Source: Herbaspirillum sp. alder98 (GTDB lineage Bacteria > Pseudomonadota > Gammaproteobacteria > Burkholderiales > Burkholderiaceae_D). From it: 64,000 nt of DNA. Position 1 is the first letter of the stretch; each line of letters starts with the position of its first letter. The notes below the pieces were generated by a model. That model saw only the letters and a list, made by a program, of their open reading frames with translations, had not been told where the DNA came from and did not search any database. A program made the position numbers and the translations under genes. Location: contig NZ_JAIUCY010000003.1 in NCBI RefSeq assembly GCF_020179755.1, positions 310,001-374,000 on the forward strand, read 5' to 3'. Positions 9,858-18,813 of the stretch are shown here, in pieces.

Positions 9858-10155
9858 TGTTAACCTTCTTTTGCCTATGCCCGTCTTTTTATACTAAGCA
9901 TCTCGGTAATAATTGAAGATTTTCAAGCATTACCCTAAAAACCTACGGAAATATTCATATTAAAACGTTGTAAAGGGCTATTTTACCAATAGAAACCCCT
10001 TTCTCATCTTGCCTGACAAGAACCTCGACCAAATTTTTGCATGCTCGCCGATTTCCGCCTTAACCTAGCGCTTTCATTAAGCAAAAGTAAATTGTTGCTT
10101 TGATAATTTTCTTCAACCAGCAAGTGTTTCAATTCTTGCCACGCGGCACTCCCAC
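9858..10155. other. AT-rich divergent intergenic region (wzz/apaH)
   Basis: About 300 bases without a gene between the leftward polysaccharide operon and rightward apaH, strikingly AT-rich against its surroundings. It must hold the promoters of both. I see no clear sigma70 pair and no ops/JUMPStart element. A small inverted repeat AAGCAA...TTGCTT lies at about 10,079-10,101. AT-rich regions like this are typical targets of H-NS/MvaT-type silencers, but that is inference only. Confidence 0.5.
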
Positions 10156-10974
10156 ATGACCTCAATTGCCATCGGCGACCTGCAAGGCTGCGGGGCGCAA
10201 CTTCAACAACTGCTGAAGCTGATCGACACGTCCGTGGTCGAAAAAAAGCTCATCTTCGCCGGCGACCTCATCAACCGCGGCCCTCAATCCCTGCAAACAC
10301 TGCGCGCGGTCATGGCCATGGGCGACCGAGCCCAGGCGGTGCTGGGCAATCACGACCTGCACCTGCTGGCCGTATCACAGGGCATTCGGCCACTGCACAA
10401 GGACGACACCCTGCACGAGATCCTGGATGCGCCTGACCGCGACGAACTGATCGACTGGCTGCGTCGCCTGCCGCTGGCGATCTTCCACGAAGGTCATCTG
10501 GTGGTGCACGCCGGCGTGCTCCCTCAATGGGACGCGGCCCAGGCGATGGCGCTGGCCGGCGAGGTGCAGGACATGCTGCGCAGCGATGGCTGGGTCGATT
10601 TCCTGACCCACATGTATGGCAACCAACCGGATCGCTGGAGTGATGAGCTACAAGGCCATGACCGCTTGCGCTGCATCATCAATGCCTTCACGCGGCTGCG
10701 TTTCTGCGACGCCGATGGCGTCATGGACTTCAAGGTAAAGGAAGGCGCAGCCGGCGCGCCGGAAGGCTTGATGCCGTGGTTCGACGTTCCCGGGCGCCGC
10801 ACTGCCGACACCACCGTAGTCTTCGGCCACTGGTCGACCCTGGGACTGATGCTGCGCCCTAACCTGATGGCGCTCGACACCGGTTGCGTCTGGGGTGGCA
10901 AGCTTACTGCGGTGCGGCTGTCAGATCGGGCGTTGTTCCAGGTGGATTGCCCGCAGGCGCAGAAACCGGGCTGA
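10156..10974 (+). CDS. apaH: Symmetrical bis(5'-nucleosyl)-tetraphosphatase
   Basis: 272 residues, the usual ApaH length. It hydrolyses Ap4A to two ADP and so controls alarmone dinucleotides and NpnN RNA caps. Metallophosphoesterase motifs appear in order: GDLQGC near 7-12, GDLINRG near 35-41, GNHDLH near 62-67, and a later HAGV histidine motif. It stands alone on the plus strand. Its last 71 bases overlap, in antisense, the 3' end of the convergent acyltransferase gene. Confidence 0.95.
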   Translation: MTSIAIGDLQGCGAQLQQLLKLIDTSVVEKKLIFAGDLINRGPQSLQTLRAVMAMGDRAQAVLGNHDLHLLAVSQGIRPLHKDDTLHEILDAPDRDELIDWLRRLPLAIFHEGHLVVHAGVLPQWDAAQAMALAGEVQDMLRSDGWVDFLTHMYGNQPDRWSDELQGHDRLRCIINAFTRLRFCDADGVMDFKVKEGAAGAPEGLMPWFDVPGRRTADTTVVFGHWSTLGLMLRPNLMALDTGCVWGGKLTAVRLSDRALFQVDCPQAQKPG

Positions 10975-11704
10975 TTTCTTCAAGCGCATAACCCAGGCCG
11001 CCGGCAATCGCCGCCCGCGACAACAACGCCAGTTCGCGCCGATGCATGCCATCGGTGGAAATCAGCGGCAACTGGGTCAGTTCGGCAGTCATGCCGCGCG
11101 ACCTCAGGATCGCCAGGATGCTCTCGACAATCGTCATCTCGCCGATGAAATTGGCCGCCGGATGCAGTCGGCCGTCGCGGTCCACGTAGCGCAGCGCATA
11201 CGGCTGCACCGGCGCCTTGGCATCGATGGCCGCTTCGAACAAGTTGGCGTGAAACGGCAGCAACGTGCCTTGCGGCGCGGTGGTGCCTTCCGGAAAAAAT
11301 GCCACATGCTCGCCGCGCTCGATGCTCTCGACTAAGCCCTTGAAGATGCGTCGCACATCGCTCGCTTTGCCGCGCGAGATGAAGATGGTACCGGTCTTGG
11401 CGCACAGCCAACCCACCAGCGGCCAGCTGCGGATGTCGGACTTGGCCACGAAGCGGCACGGCTTGAGCGAATTGACCACGAAGATGTCGAGCCAGCTGAT
11501 GTGGTTCGACACCAGCAACGACCGCGGGATCGGCGCCGGGCTGTCGATCTTCAGGGCGATGCCGCAGATGCGCAGCAGCTTGCGCGACCAGCGCCGTACA
11601 TGCGCCTCGCGCCCAGCGGCGCCAGTGAAGGGAAACAGCACGGCGCAGATCGCCATGCCCTGAAACAGATGCAACGTCAGTCGCAGCGCGCGAAATGCAA
11701 GCAT
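10904..11704 (-). CDS. 1-acyl-sn-glycerol-3-phosphate acyltransferase (PlsC family)
   Basis: 266 residues from the ATG at 11704 (MLAFRALRL); the long N-terminal reading to 11956 only reads pyrC' out of frame. PlsC motifs: NHISWLD (the H-x4-D catalytic pair), ISRG, then FPEGTT in the acyl-acceptor site. A hydrophobic N-terminal segment (about 1-27) anchors it to the inner membrane. It probably acylates lysophosphatidate or a related lysolipid. It starts 10 bases after pyrC' and is the last gene of the yqgE-to-pyrC' run. The C-terminal 20-odd residues are proline/alanine rich and lie in the stretch overlapping apaH. Confidence 0.88.
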   Translation of the reverse strand: MLAFRALRLTLHLFQGMAICAVLFPFTGAAGREAHVRRWSRKLLRICGIALKIDSPAPIPRSLLVSNHISWLDIFVVNSLKPCRFVAKSDIRSWPLVGWLCAKTGTIFISRGKASDVRRIFKGLVESIERGEHVAFFPEGTTAPQGTLLPFHANLFEAAIDAKAPVQPYALRYVDRDGRLHPAANFIGEMTIVESILAILRSRGMTAELTQLPLISTDGMHRRELALLSRAAIAGGLGYALEEISPVSAPAGNPPGTTPDLTAAPQ

Positions 11705-11714
11705 ATCAACCGGT

Positions 11715-13001
11715 TCAACGCTCGAAAGCGATGTGACCCGAAACGATGGTGGCCTTGACCACGCCCGGCAATTCATAACCCAGGAACGGGGTGTGCTTGC
11801 CCTGGCTGGCCAGCGCCGAGCCCTCGACCACCCAAACCGCATTGGCGTCGAACAGGCACAGGTCGGCCACGCTGCCCACGGCCAGATTACCGGCCTTGAG
11901 CCCGGCGACCTTGGCGGCCCGATGCGTGATCTTGGCAATTGCCTTGGACAGCACATCCTTGCCCTGGCTGTCGGATTCGAGCGCCCACTTCAGCGACAGC
12001 GACAGCAGCAGTTCGAGACCGGTGGCGCCCGGTGAGGCTTCGCCGAAGGGCAGCAGCTTCTCGTCGTCGTCCACTGGCGTATGGTCGGAGCAGACCGCAT
12101 CGACGGTGCCGTCGAGCAGCGCACTGCGAATCGCTTCACGATCGCGCTGCGAGCGCAGCGGCGGCGTCATGCGGGCGTTCGAATCGAAGAAACCGATATC
12201 CAGATCGCACAGGTGGATGTGATGGGCGCCGACGTCGCAGGTCACCGGCAAGCCTTCGCTCTTGGCCTGGCGCACCAGCTCCAGACCGGCCGCCGACGAC
12301 ATCCGGCACAGGTGAACCCGGGCGCCGGTGGCGCGCATCAATTCGAACAAGGTATAGAGGGCGATGGTCTCGGACATCACCGGCACGCCCGACAACCCCA
12401 GGCGCGAAGCGGCCGGCCCGGCATGGGCAATGCCATGACGCCCCAGGTGCGGGTCTTGCGGACGCAGCCAGACGGTGTAGTTGAAGGTCTTGGCATACTG
12501 CAGCGCCGACATCAGCACCGTGGTGTCGAGGATCGGTTCGTCAGCCTGCGAAAACCCGATACAGCCGGCCTCGGTCAGCTCGGCCATTTCGGTCAGCGCC
12601 AGGCCCTTCAGGCCGGCCGTCAAGGCGCCCAGCGGATAGACGTGAGCCTGGTTGAGCGAGCGGGCACGGTGCTTGAGCATTTCGACCAGTCCCGGCTCGT
12701 CCAGCACCGGATCGGTGTCGGGCGGGCACACCAGGCTGGTGACGCCACCCTGGATGGCGGCCTGCATCTCGGATTCGAGCGTGGCCTTGTATTCGTAACC
12801 GGGCTCGCGCAGCCGCGCCGACAGGTCGACCAGGCCGGGAGCGACCACCAGGCCGGTGGCGTCGATGGTCTTGTTGGCCGTGAAGTCGGCTGGCGCCTGG
12901 CCGATGCCGACGATCTTGCCGGCCGCCACGTACACGTCCTGTTGCGCATCGATGCCGTTGGCGGGGTCGATCAGGCGTCCGTTCTTGATATGCAGTTTCA
13001 T
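11715..13001 (-). CDS. pyrC': Dihydroorotase-like subunit PyrC' (probably non-catalytic)
   Basis: 428 residues with the amidohydrolase fold of class I dihydroorotases, but the first metal-binding motif DxHxHLREPG reads DLSARLREPG at 59-68: both histidines are replaced (Ser61, Arg63). The usual MPNT loop is PPDT, while the later CSDHTP stretch is partly kept. This matches the inactive DHOase-like chains (PyrC') that form a structural complex with aspartate transcarbamoylase PyrB in Pseudomonas and relatives. The position 20 bases after pyrB fits. Catalytic dihydroorotase must be encoded elsewhere. Annotation as plain dihydroorotase would mislead. Confidence 0.88.
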   Translation of the reverse strand: MKLHIKNGRLIDPANGIDAQQDVYVAAGKIVGIGQAPADFTANKTIDATGLVVAPGLVDLSARLREPGYEYKATLESEMQAAIQGGVTSLVCPPDTDPVLDEPGLVEMLKHRARSLNQAHVYPLGALTAGLKGLALTEMAELTEAGCIGFSQADEPILDTTVLMSALQYAKTFNYTVWLRPQDPHLGRHGIAHAGPAASRLGLSGVPVMSETIALYTLFELMRATGARVHLCRMSSAAGLELVRQAKSEGLPVTCDVGAHHIHLCDLDIGFFDSNARMTPPLRSQRDREAIRSALLDGTVDAVCSDHTPVDDDEKLLPFGEASPGATGLELLLSLSLKWALESDSQGKDVLSKAIAKITHRAAKVAGLKAGNLAVGSVADLCLFDANAVWVVEGSALASQGKHTPFLGYELPGVVKATIVSGHIAFER

Positions 13002-13021
13002 CAGTTCGCTTTTTTCTTTAG

Positions 13022-13981
13022 TCAGTTGCCCGCCACGATACCCATCACCGCCATGCGCACCGCGATGCCGAAAGTCACCTGCGGCAAGATCACCGCCTGG
13101 GCGCCGTCGGCCACGGCCGAGTCGATCTCGACGCCGCGGTTCATCGGGCCAGGGTGCATCACGATGGCGTCAGGCTTGGCCAGCGCCAGGCGTTCGGGCG
13201 TCAAGCCATAGCTCTTGAAGAATTCTTGCGCCGACGGCAGCAAGGCCCCGCTCATGCGTTCGTTCTGCAGGCGCAGCATGATGATGACGTCGACGTCCTT
13301 GAGACCTTCTTCCATGTTGTGGAAGACCCGCACGCCCATCTGCTCCAGGCCGCTCGGCAACAGCGTGCGCGGCCCGATGGCGCGCACTTCGGGCACGCCC
13401 AGCGTGGTCAGCGCATGAATGTCGGAGCGCGCCACGCGGCTGTGCAGGATGTCGCCGACGATGGCCACCCGCAGGTTGGAAAAGTCTTTCTTGTAGTGCC
13501 GGATGGTGTACATGTCCAGCAGCCCCTGGGTCGGGTGCGCGTGGCGACCGTCGCCGGCATTGACCACGTGCACGTGCGACTGCTTGGTGTCGATCAGGTG
13601 CTTGGCGATGAAGAACGGCGCACCCGATTGCGCGTGACGGACCACGAACATGTCGGCGTGCATCGCGGCCAGGTTGTCGATGGTGTCGAGCAGCGACTCG
13701 CCCTTGCTGGTGCTGGAGGCCTGGATGTTGAGGTTGATCACGTCGGCCGACAGGCGCTTGGAAGCGATCTCGAAGGTGGTGCGGGTGCGCGTGGAGTTCT
13801 CGAAGAACAGGTTGAACACGCTCTTGCCGCGCATCAGCGGCACCTTCTTGACCTCGCGGTCGCCAATGCTGACGAACGACGAAGCGGTGTCGAGGATGTG
13901 GGTCAGGATGGCGCGCGGCAAGCCTTCGATGGTCAGCAGGTGCTGCAGTTCGCCGTTCTTGTTCAGTTGTGGATTAAGCAT
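13022..13981 (-). CDS. pyrB: Aspartate carbamoyltransferase catalytic chain
   Basis: 319 residues. It joins carbamoyl phosphate and aspartate in the second step of pyrimidine synthesis. The carbamoyl-phosphate loop STRTRT is at 63-68 and the C-terminal MHPGPMNRG motif is intact. The start overlaps the pyrR stop region by 8 bases. There is no pyrI; with the inactive PyrC' chain next door it belongs to the large class A ATCase type, in which PyrB and PyrC' form a dodecamer. Confidence 0.95.
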   Translation of the reverse strand: MLNPQLNKNGELQHLLTIEGLPRAILTHILDTASSFVSIGDREVKKVPLMRGKSVFNLFFENSTRTRTTFEIASKRLSADVINLNIQASSTSKGESLLDTIDNLAAMHADMFVVRHAQSGAPFFIAKHLIDTKQSHVHVVNAGDGRHAHPTQGLLDMYTIRHYKKDFSNLRVAIVGDILHSRVARSDIHALTTLGVPEVRAIGPRTLLPSGLEQMGVRVFHNMEEGLKDVDVIIMLRLQNERMSGALLPSAQEFFKSYGLTPERLALAKPDAIVMHPGPMNRGVEIDSAVADGAQAVILPQVTFGIAVRMAVMGIVAGN

Positions 13982-14495
13982 GGACCACCGTCAGGGAAAA
14001 TCGGCCGTCGTCGGCGCGTTGCAGATGCAGGGATTGCTGGCTTTCCAGCTGTACCGTGGCGGCCAGGAAGTCGGCAGCCACCGGCAATTCGCGCCCGCCC
14101 CGGTCCACCAGCGCGGCCAGCAGGATGCGCGCCGGACGACCGTAGTCGAACAGTTCGTTGATGGCCGCGCGCGTGGTGCGACCGGTATAGAGCACGTCGT
14201 CGATCAGGACGATGGTGGCGCCTTCGACGGCGAACGGGATCTGGCTCGGCTTGACGTCGGGGCGCAGGCCCTTCTCGGAGAAGTCGTCGCGGTAGAACGA
14301 GACGTCGATGAACCCCAGGCGCGACGCCAGCCCGAGTTCGGCGGCCAGCCGCTCGGCCAGCCAGGCGCCACCCGAATGGATGCCCACCAGTGCCACTTCG
14401 GTGGCGTCCTTCAAGCCGGCCCTGACCTGCTGCGCCAGTTGCTGGTACAGCGCTTCGGCGTCCAGCGCAGAAGCATCGTTATGTATTGTGCTCAT
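13974..14495 (-). CDS. pyrR: PyrR-type uracil phosphoribosyltransferase / pyr regulator
   Basis: 173 residues with the type I PRTase PRPP loop [13 protein letters not shown]. PyrR proteins in Firmicutes attenuate the pyr operon and have weak uracil PRTase activity; in proteobacteria the regulatory role is less clear. It overlaps ruvX by 4 bases (ATGA) and pyrB by 8, so it is co-translated. I see no PyrR-type anti-antiterminator in the short spacers here, so RNA-based attenuation is not supported by the sequence. Confidence 0.92.
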   Translation of the reverse strand: MSTIHNDASALDAEALYQQLAQQVRAGLKDATEVALVGIHSGGAWLAERLAAELGLASRLGFIDVSFYRDDFSEKGLRPDVKPSQIPFAVEGATIVLIDDVLYTGRTTRAAINELFDYGRPARILLAALVDRGGRELPVAADFLAATVQLESQQSLHLQRADDGRFSLTVVHA

Positions 14496-14878
14496 GAATG
14501 TGCGTCGTCAAAGTATTGCTGCAAAATGATGGCGGCAGCGCGGTCGTCGATCAACTCGCCGCGCTGGGCGTTCAGCACCGCCGATGAATAGCGCTCGTCG
14601 ACCAGCGTGACCTCGACCCCGAAGCGCCCATGCAACTGGTTGGCGAAGCGGCGGCAGCGCACGCTCATCTCGTGCTCGGCGCCGTCCGGATGCAACGGCA
14701 GCCCGACCACGCATTGCTGCGGCTGCCATTCGGCCATCAGGCGCGTGATCGCGGCGAACTTGCCGTCGTTGGTGGCCTCAGCGATCACCACCAGCGGCTG
14801 CGCCTGGCGCAGCACGGTGTTGCCCACGGCCACGCCGATGCGCTTGAGTCCGAAGTCGAAGGCAAGCAGGGTTCCCAC
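14492..14878 (-). CDS. ruvX: Putative pre-16S rRNA nuclease / Holliday junction resolvase-like YqgF
   Basis: 128 residues, RNase H-like fold with the N-terminal Asp motif AFDFGLKRIGVA, a central GLPLHPDG motif, and a C-terminal DERYSSA...ID acidic motif. YqgF/RuvX trims the 16S rRNA 5' end in E. coli. The start codon is GTG at 14878, 7 bases after the yqgE stop; a GAGG overlapping that stop serves as ribosome site. yqgE-ruvX(-pyrR-pyrB) is a common proteobacterial gene order. Confidence 0.93.
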   Translation of the reverse strand: MGTLLAFDFGLKRIGVAVGNTVLRQAQPLVVIAEATNDGKFAAITRLMAEWQPQQCVVGLPLHPDGAEHEMSVRCRRFANQLHGRFGVEVTLVDERYSSAVLNAQRGELIDDRAAAIILQQYFDDAHS

Positions 14879-14885
14879 GGCAGCC

Positions 14886-15647
14886 TCAGGCGCGTCCGGC
14901 GTCGCCAGACAGCATCACCGGGTCGATCCCCAGCAAGGCCAGCGCGGCGGTGAAGCGCTGCTCCACCGGCAATTCGAAGATGATGGCGGGATCGGCCTTG
15001 ACCGTCAGCCAGCCGTTGCGACCCAGCTCCTGCTCGAGCTGGCCCGGGCTCCAGCCCGAACAACCCAGCGTGACCAGCACCCGCTCCGGGCCGTCGCCTT
15101 GCGCCACCGCTTCCAGCACATCCTTGGAGGTGGTCAGGGCGATCTCGTCGGTGACCTGCAGCGTCGACGAAAAACTGTTGGCCGTCGAATGCAGCACGAA
15201 ACCGCGCTCGACCTGCACCGGGCCGCCGAACATCACCGGGCGACGATAGACGCCGGGCATCGCCTCTGGCGTATCGGGGCGGATCTCGAGGGTCAGGTTG
15301 ATGCGTTCCAGCAGCACGTCCATGGTCATGTCCGTGGCCTTGTTGATCACCACCCCGAGGGCGCCGTTGTGGTTGTGCTCGCACAGGTACACCACGGTGC
15401 CGCCGAAGATCGGGTCGAGCATCGACGGCATGGCAATCAGGAAATGGTTGGTCAGGTCCAGCTCAAGGGGCTTCTGGTCGACGCCATCAGCATCGGCCGG
15501 GGCGTCGTCGCCACCGGGACCAGCAGCACTGGCTGCGGCGCGGCGCGTTCTGCCGCGGCGAAAAGGATCGATACCGCTGAAGGAAGGCGAGGATTCGTCC
15601 GAATCTTCGGCCAGCGGATGGAAGGGCGCGTTACGTCTCTTGATCAT
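14886..15647 (-). CDS. yqgE: UPF0301/AlgH family protein YqgE with N-terminal extension
   Basis: 253 residues against about 185-190 for typical YqgE. The family begins at about residue 66 with LTNHFLIAMPSM, followed by DPIFGGTVVYLCEHN. Ahead of it is a polar and Arg/Ala/Pro-rich stretch of about 60 residues with no predicted fold and no obvious in-frame ATG or GTG near the domain start, so the extension is probably real. Biochemical role unknown. First gene of the yqgE-ruvX-pyr operon. Confidence 0.88.
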   Translation of the reverse strand: MIKRRNAPFHPLAEDSDESSPSFSGIDPFRRGRTRRAAASAAGPGGDDAPADADGVDQKPLELDLTNHFLIAMPSMLDPIFGGTVVYLCEHNHNGALGVVINKATDMTMDVLLERINLTLEIRPDTPEAMPGVYRRPVMFGGPVQVERGFVLHSTANSFSSTLQVTDEIALTTSKDVLEAVAQGDGPERVLVTLGCSGWSPGQLEQELGRNGWLTVKADPAIIFELPVEQRFTAALALLGIDPVMLSGDAGRA

Positions 15648-15667
15648 CCCGGCATTTTAGCAGTTTT

Positions 15668-15694
15668 GGCCGGGATCCCATGTGGATCCCGGCC
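15668..15694. repeat. Perfect 11-bp inverted repeat (hairpin) between deaminase gene and yqgE
   Basis: GGCCGGGATCC, 5-base loop CATGT, GGATCCCGGCC. The hairpin lies 45 bases past the deaminase stop, and no T tract follows it on the minus strand, so it is not a textbook intrinsic terminator. It may stabilise the 3' end of the upstream transcript. Confidence 0.6.
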
Positions 15695-15739
15695 AAGCGC
15701 GCCCCGTGCCGGCTGCCGGCCGCCAGCCCGGCGGCACCA

Positions 15740-17155
15740 TCAGTTGCCTGAAAGCATGCTTTTCACCGCCTGCCGGGCCTGCGCGCCAAGCTCGGCCAGG
15801 TCCACGCCGGCAATCGCATCCTCGCGCACCACGGCGCGTCCGCCGACCCACATTGCCTTCAGGAAAGGCCGGCCACCCGAGACCACCGGGCCAATGGCCG
15901 GATCATGCAGGCCGAAGTAACGCGGATCATCCAGACGGTATAAGGCGATGTCAGCCTGCTGGCCAACCTGCAGGCCATCCAGCGCCGCCATTCCCAGTAC
16001 GCGGGCGCCACCGGTCGTGCCCCAGCGCACCACGTCTTCCACCGTGGCCTCATCGGCGCCGCCCTCGAATCTGCCGCCGCGCCAGGTCGGGGTGGCTTCC
16101 TGGCCGCGCCGGGCACGCTGCATCAGCCAGGCGGCATGGGTTTCCGAGATCATGTCGGCGGCCTCGTTGGAGGCCGCGCCATCGACGCCGATGGACACCG
16201 CTACCCCGGCCGCCTCCAATGCCCGGATCGGCGCGATGCCGCTGCCCAGCCGGCCATTGCTCTGCGGGCAATGCGCAATGCCGGTGCCGGTCTGGCCCAG
16301 CAGACGGATTTCTTGCGGGTCGAGCTTGACCAGATGCGCGAACCACACGTCCGGTCCCAGCCAACCGATGCTTTCGCAGAATTCCACCGGGCTGCAGCCG
16401 TGCAGGGCCTGGGCGCTGTCCTGGTAACCCACGGTTTCGGAGAGATGGCTGTGCAGGCGCAAGCCCAGCTCCCGGCCGGCGATGGCGATCTCGCGCAGCT
16501 CCTCGGGCGCGGCAGAATACAGCGGCGTGGTCGGCGCCATCACCACCCGCCGCATCGAGGCCGCAGAAGGGTCATGGAAACGCTTGGTCAGTCGCTCCAT
16601 GTCGGTGAGGAAGCCCTCCAGCGTCTCCGGCCGCAAGGCGCTCGGCAACTCGGCTTCGAGCTGCCGGGTGCGGGTGGCCGTGCCCCGGCACAGCACAAAG
16701 CGCAGACCCAGGCGCCCGGCCTCCTCGAACAGGATCTCTGAGGTATCGAAGGGCATGCCGGGGTAGTACAGGTAGTTATGATCAGCAATCGTGCCGCAGC
16801 CGGAACGCAGCAGTTCCACCATGCCGATGCGCGCCGCCAGGCGGAACAGCTCGGCATCGAATCTGGCGCGATAACGATAGGGCGTAGCCGCCAGCCAGGG
16901 CGTGAGCGTGGCGTTGATGCCCAGCGGATCGCCCTTCAATAGCGACTGGAACAGGTGATGATGGGTATTGACCCAGGCCGGATACGCCACGCAATCGCTG
17001 GCGTCGACCACCTCCTCGCCCGGCAGCGCGGCGAGCTGGCCGATGGCGGCAATCACGCCATCCTGCACACGGATGTCCGGGCCGGCATGGCGCGCCTGCG
17101 CGCCGGGCAAGCCCGTCATGATGGCTTGCAGGTTCCTGATCAGGAAGGTATTCAT
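15740..17155 (-). CDS. 8-oxoguanine deaminase-like amidohydrolase (ATZ/TRZ family)
   Basis: 471 residues. Metal site: H65-x-H67 (NTHHHLF), the HSHLSE motif, an AHLV histidine and Asp in IGVDGAASNE. The stretches SIGWLGP, GTGIAHCPQSN and the DHNYLYYPG region closely follow the 8-oxoguanine deaminase group (PA0142 type), which removes the exocyclic amine of 8-oxoguanine or isoguanine-like purines to give urate or xanthine-like products. It starts within the permease stop (ATGA). Together with the Rieske oxygenase and NMT1 importer it suggests catabolism of an imported aminated purine or similar N-heterocycle. Other ATZ/TRZ substrates such as s-triazines cannot be excluded. Confidence 0.8.
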   Translation of the reverse strand: MNTFLIRNLQAIMTGLPGAQARHAGPDIRVQDGVIAAIGQLAALPGEEVVDASDCVAYPAWVNTHHHLFQSLLKGDPLGINATLTPWLAATPYRYRARFDAELFRLAARIGMVELLRSGCGTIADHNYLYYPGMPFDTSEILFEEAGRLGLRFVLCRGTATRTRQLEAELPSALRPETLEGFLTDMERLTKRFHDPSAASMRRVVMAPTTPLYSAAPEELREIAIAGRELGLRLHSHLSETVGYQDSAQALHGCSPVEFCESIGWLGPDVWFAHLVKLDPQEIRLLGQTGTGIAHCPQSNGRLGSGIAPIRALEAAGVAVSIGVDGAASNEAADMISETHAAWLMQRARRGQEATPTWRGGRFEGGADEATVEDVVRWGTTGGARVLGMAALDGLQVGQQADIALYRLDDPRYFGLHDPAIGPVVSGGRPFLKAMWVGGRAVVREDAIAGVDLAELGAQARQAVKSMLSGN

Positions 17156-17955
17156 GTCATCTCGCTTTCATGCCAGCTGGCCAGCATGACCCGCGAGAGC
17201 GCACTCATCAGCCAGAACAGCAGGATGCCGCTCAGCGTGATCAGCAGCAGGGCCGCGAACAGGCGCGGGATGTTCAGCTGGAAACCGGCCTGCAGGATCT
17301 GGTAGGCCAGTCCCGAGCCAGTGCCGCCGGTGCCGGCCACGAACTCGGCCACCACCGCCCCGATCAGCGCCAGTCCGCTGGAAATGCGCAAGCCGGCGAA
17401 AAAATAAGGCAAGGCGCTGGGAATGCGCAAGCGCTTGAGGGTCTGCCAGCGCGAGGCCTTGTTCAACCGGAACAGGTTCAGCAAGCCCGGATTGACGCTA
17501 CGCAGCCCCAGCGTGGTGTTGGAGATGATGGGGAACAGCGCCATGATGGTGGCGCACACCGTCAGCGCCGCCGTCGTGTCCTTGACCCAGATGATGATCA
17601 GCGGCGCAATGGCCACGATGGGCGTGACCTGCAGGATGATCGCATAGGGAAACAGGCTCACCTCGATGAAACGGCTCTGCACGAACACGAATGCAATCGC
17701 CACCCCCAGGATCACTGCCAGTGCGAAGGCCAGGAAAGTGATCTTCAGCGTCACCAGCAGTGAATCGAGCAGCATGCCCCAGTCCGCCAGCAGGGTCCTG
17801 GCGATCACCGCCGGCGTGGGCACCAGATAGGACGGCACTTGCAGCCACGTGCACACGATCTGCCACATCACTATCAGCGTGATGCCGATGGCCAGCGGCG
17901 CCACGACGCGCCAGAAGCCGGGACGGTTGACGAGCGGCTCAGTGTTCGGCTTCAT
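17152..17955 (-). CDS. ABC transporter permease (SsuC/TauC/ThiX type)
   Basis: 267 residues with about six membrane segments and the inner-membrane permease signature near 175-205 (the EAA loop, here with RLRIPSALPYFFAGLRI). It is the single permease, acting as a homodimer, of the nitrate/taurine/NMT1-type importer. The start at 17955 lies 17 bases inside the ATPase gene; the end is coupled to the deaminase gene. Confidence 0.88.
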   Translation of the reverse strand: MKPNTEPLVNRPGFWRVVAPLAIGITLIVMWQIVCTWLQVPSYLVPTPAVIARTLLADWGMLLDSLLVTLKITFLAFALAVILGVAIAFVFVQSRFIEVSLFPYAIILQVTPIVAIAPLIIIWVKDTTAALTVCATIMALFPIISNTTLGLRSVNPGLLNLFRLNKASRWQTLKRLRIPSALPYFFAGLRISSGLALIGAVVAEFVAGTGGTGSGLAYQILQAGFQLNIPRLFAALLLITLSGILLFWLMSALSRVMLASWHESEMT

Positions 17956-18796
17956 GATCGCCTCCCTGCTGGTTAGCCAGCGTCAGGTAATCCGACAGCG
18001 TCTTGCAGTGCTGCATGAACGGCGCCGAGATGCGGAAGGCCTCGTCGCGCGGGCCCGGTGCATCGATGGCCACATCGGCGATCACCCGTCCCGGGCGCGC
18101 CGCCATCACAATCACCCGCGAAGACAGGAACACTGCCTCGTAGATGCTGTGGGTGACGAACACCACGGTCAGGTCGTGCTTGCTCCAGATGTCGCGCAGG
18201 TCGGCGTCGAGCCTGTTGCGGGTGAATTCATCCAGGGCGCCGAAGGGCTCATCCATGAGCAACAGGTTGGGCGAGGTCGCCAGCGCACGTGCAATCGAGG
18301 CGCGCATCTGCATGCCACCCGAGAGCTCACGCGGCAGCACCTGGCGGAATTTTTCCAGGCCGACCAGCTTCAGGGCTGCGGCCACCCGCGCATCGGACTG
18401 CGTGCGCGGCACGTGGCGCAAGTCCAGCGGCAGCCGCGCATTTTGCTCGACCGTCGCCCACGGCATCAGCGTGGCTTCCTGGAACACCATGGCCAGCGTG
18501 CGCTCGGGCGTGCCGACCGTTGCCAGGTTGCCGCCCCACCAGCGCAGTTGCCCATGGGACGGCTCTTCCAGCCCGGCGAACATCTTCAGCAAGGTGCTCT
18601 TGCCGCAACCCGACGGCCCCAGCAACGAGACGAACTCACCCCGGCCGATATCCAGCCTGACCTCGTCCAGCGCCCGGGTGCCGTTGCGGTAGGTCTTTTC
18701 CACCCGCTGCGCCGACAGCACCGGCGCCGCGGCCGGCGCGGCCCGCTCCTGCTCCCACGCCGCGGCATGCGACATGGCGTGATCGTCTCTGTCCAT
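17939..18796 (-). CDS. ABC transporter ATP-binding protein (SsuB/TauB/ThiZ type)
   Basis: 285 residues from the ATG at 18796, chosen because AGGAG stands 5 bases upstream; another ATG at 18817 overlaps the Rieske stop (ATGA) and is possible. Walker A GPSGCGKST, signature LSGGM, Walker B LLLMDEPFGALDE and the switch histidine in VFVTHS are all present. It powers the permease encoded next. No extra C-terminal regulatory domain is seen. Confidence 0.9.
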   Translation of the reverse strand: MDRDDHAMSHAAAWEQERAAPAAAPVLSAQRVEKTYRNGTRALDEVRLDIGRGEFVSLLGPSGCGKSTLLKMFAGLEEPSHGQLRWWGGNLATVGTPERTLAMVFQEATLMPWATVEQNARLPLDLRHVPRTQSDARVAAALKLVGLEKFRQVLPRELSGGMQMRASIARALATSPNLLLMDEPFGALDEFTRNRLDADLRDIWSKHDLTVVFVTHSIYEAVFLSSRVIVMAARPGRVIADVAIDAPGPRDEAFRISAPFMQHCKTLSDYLTLANQQGGDHEAEH

Positions 18797-18813
18797 GGAA
18801 TCTCCTGGTAGGT

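Noticed and set aside
9858..10155. ops/JUMPStart element before the polysaccharide operon
   Set aside because: No GGCGGTAGC-like sequence was found on the minus strand.
13022..14495. PyrR-dependent attenuator in the pyr genes
   Set aside because: The genes overlap or are 20 bases or less apart; there is no room for terminator and antiterminator.
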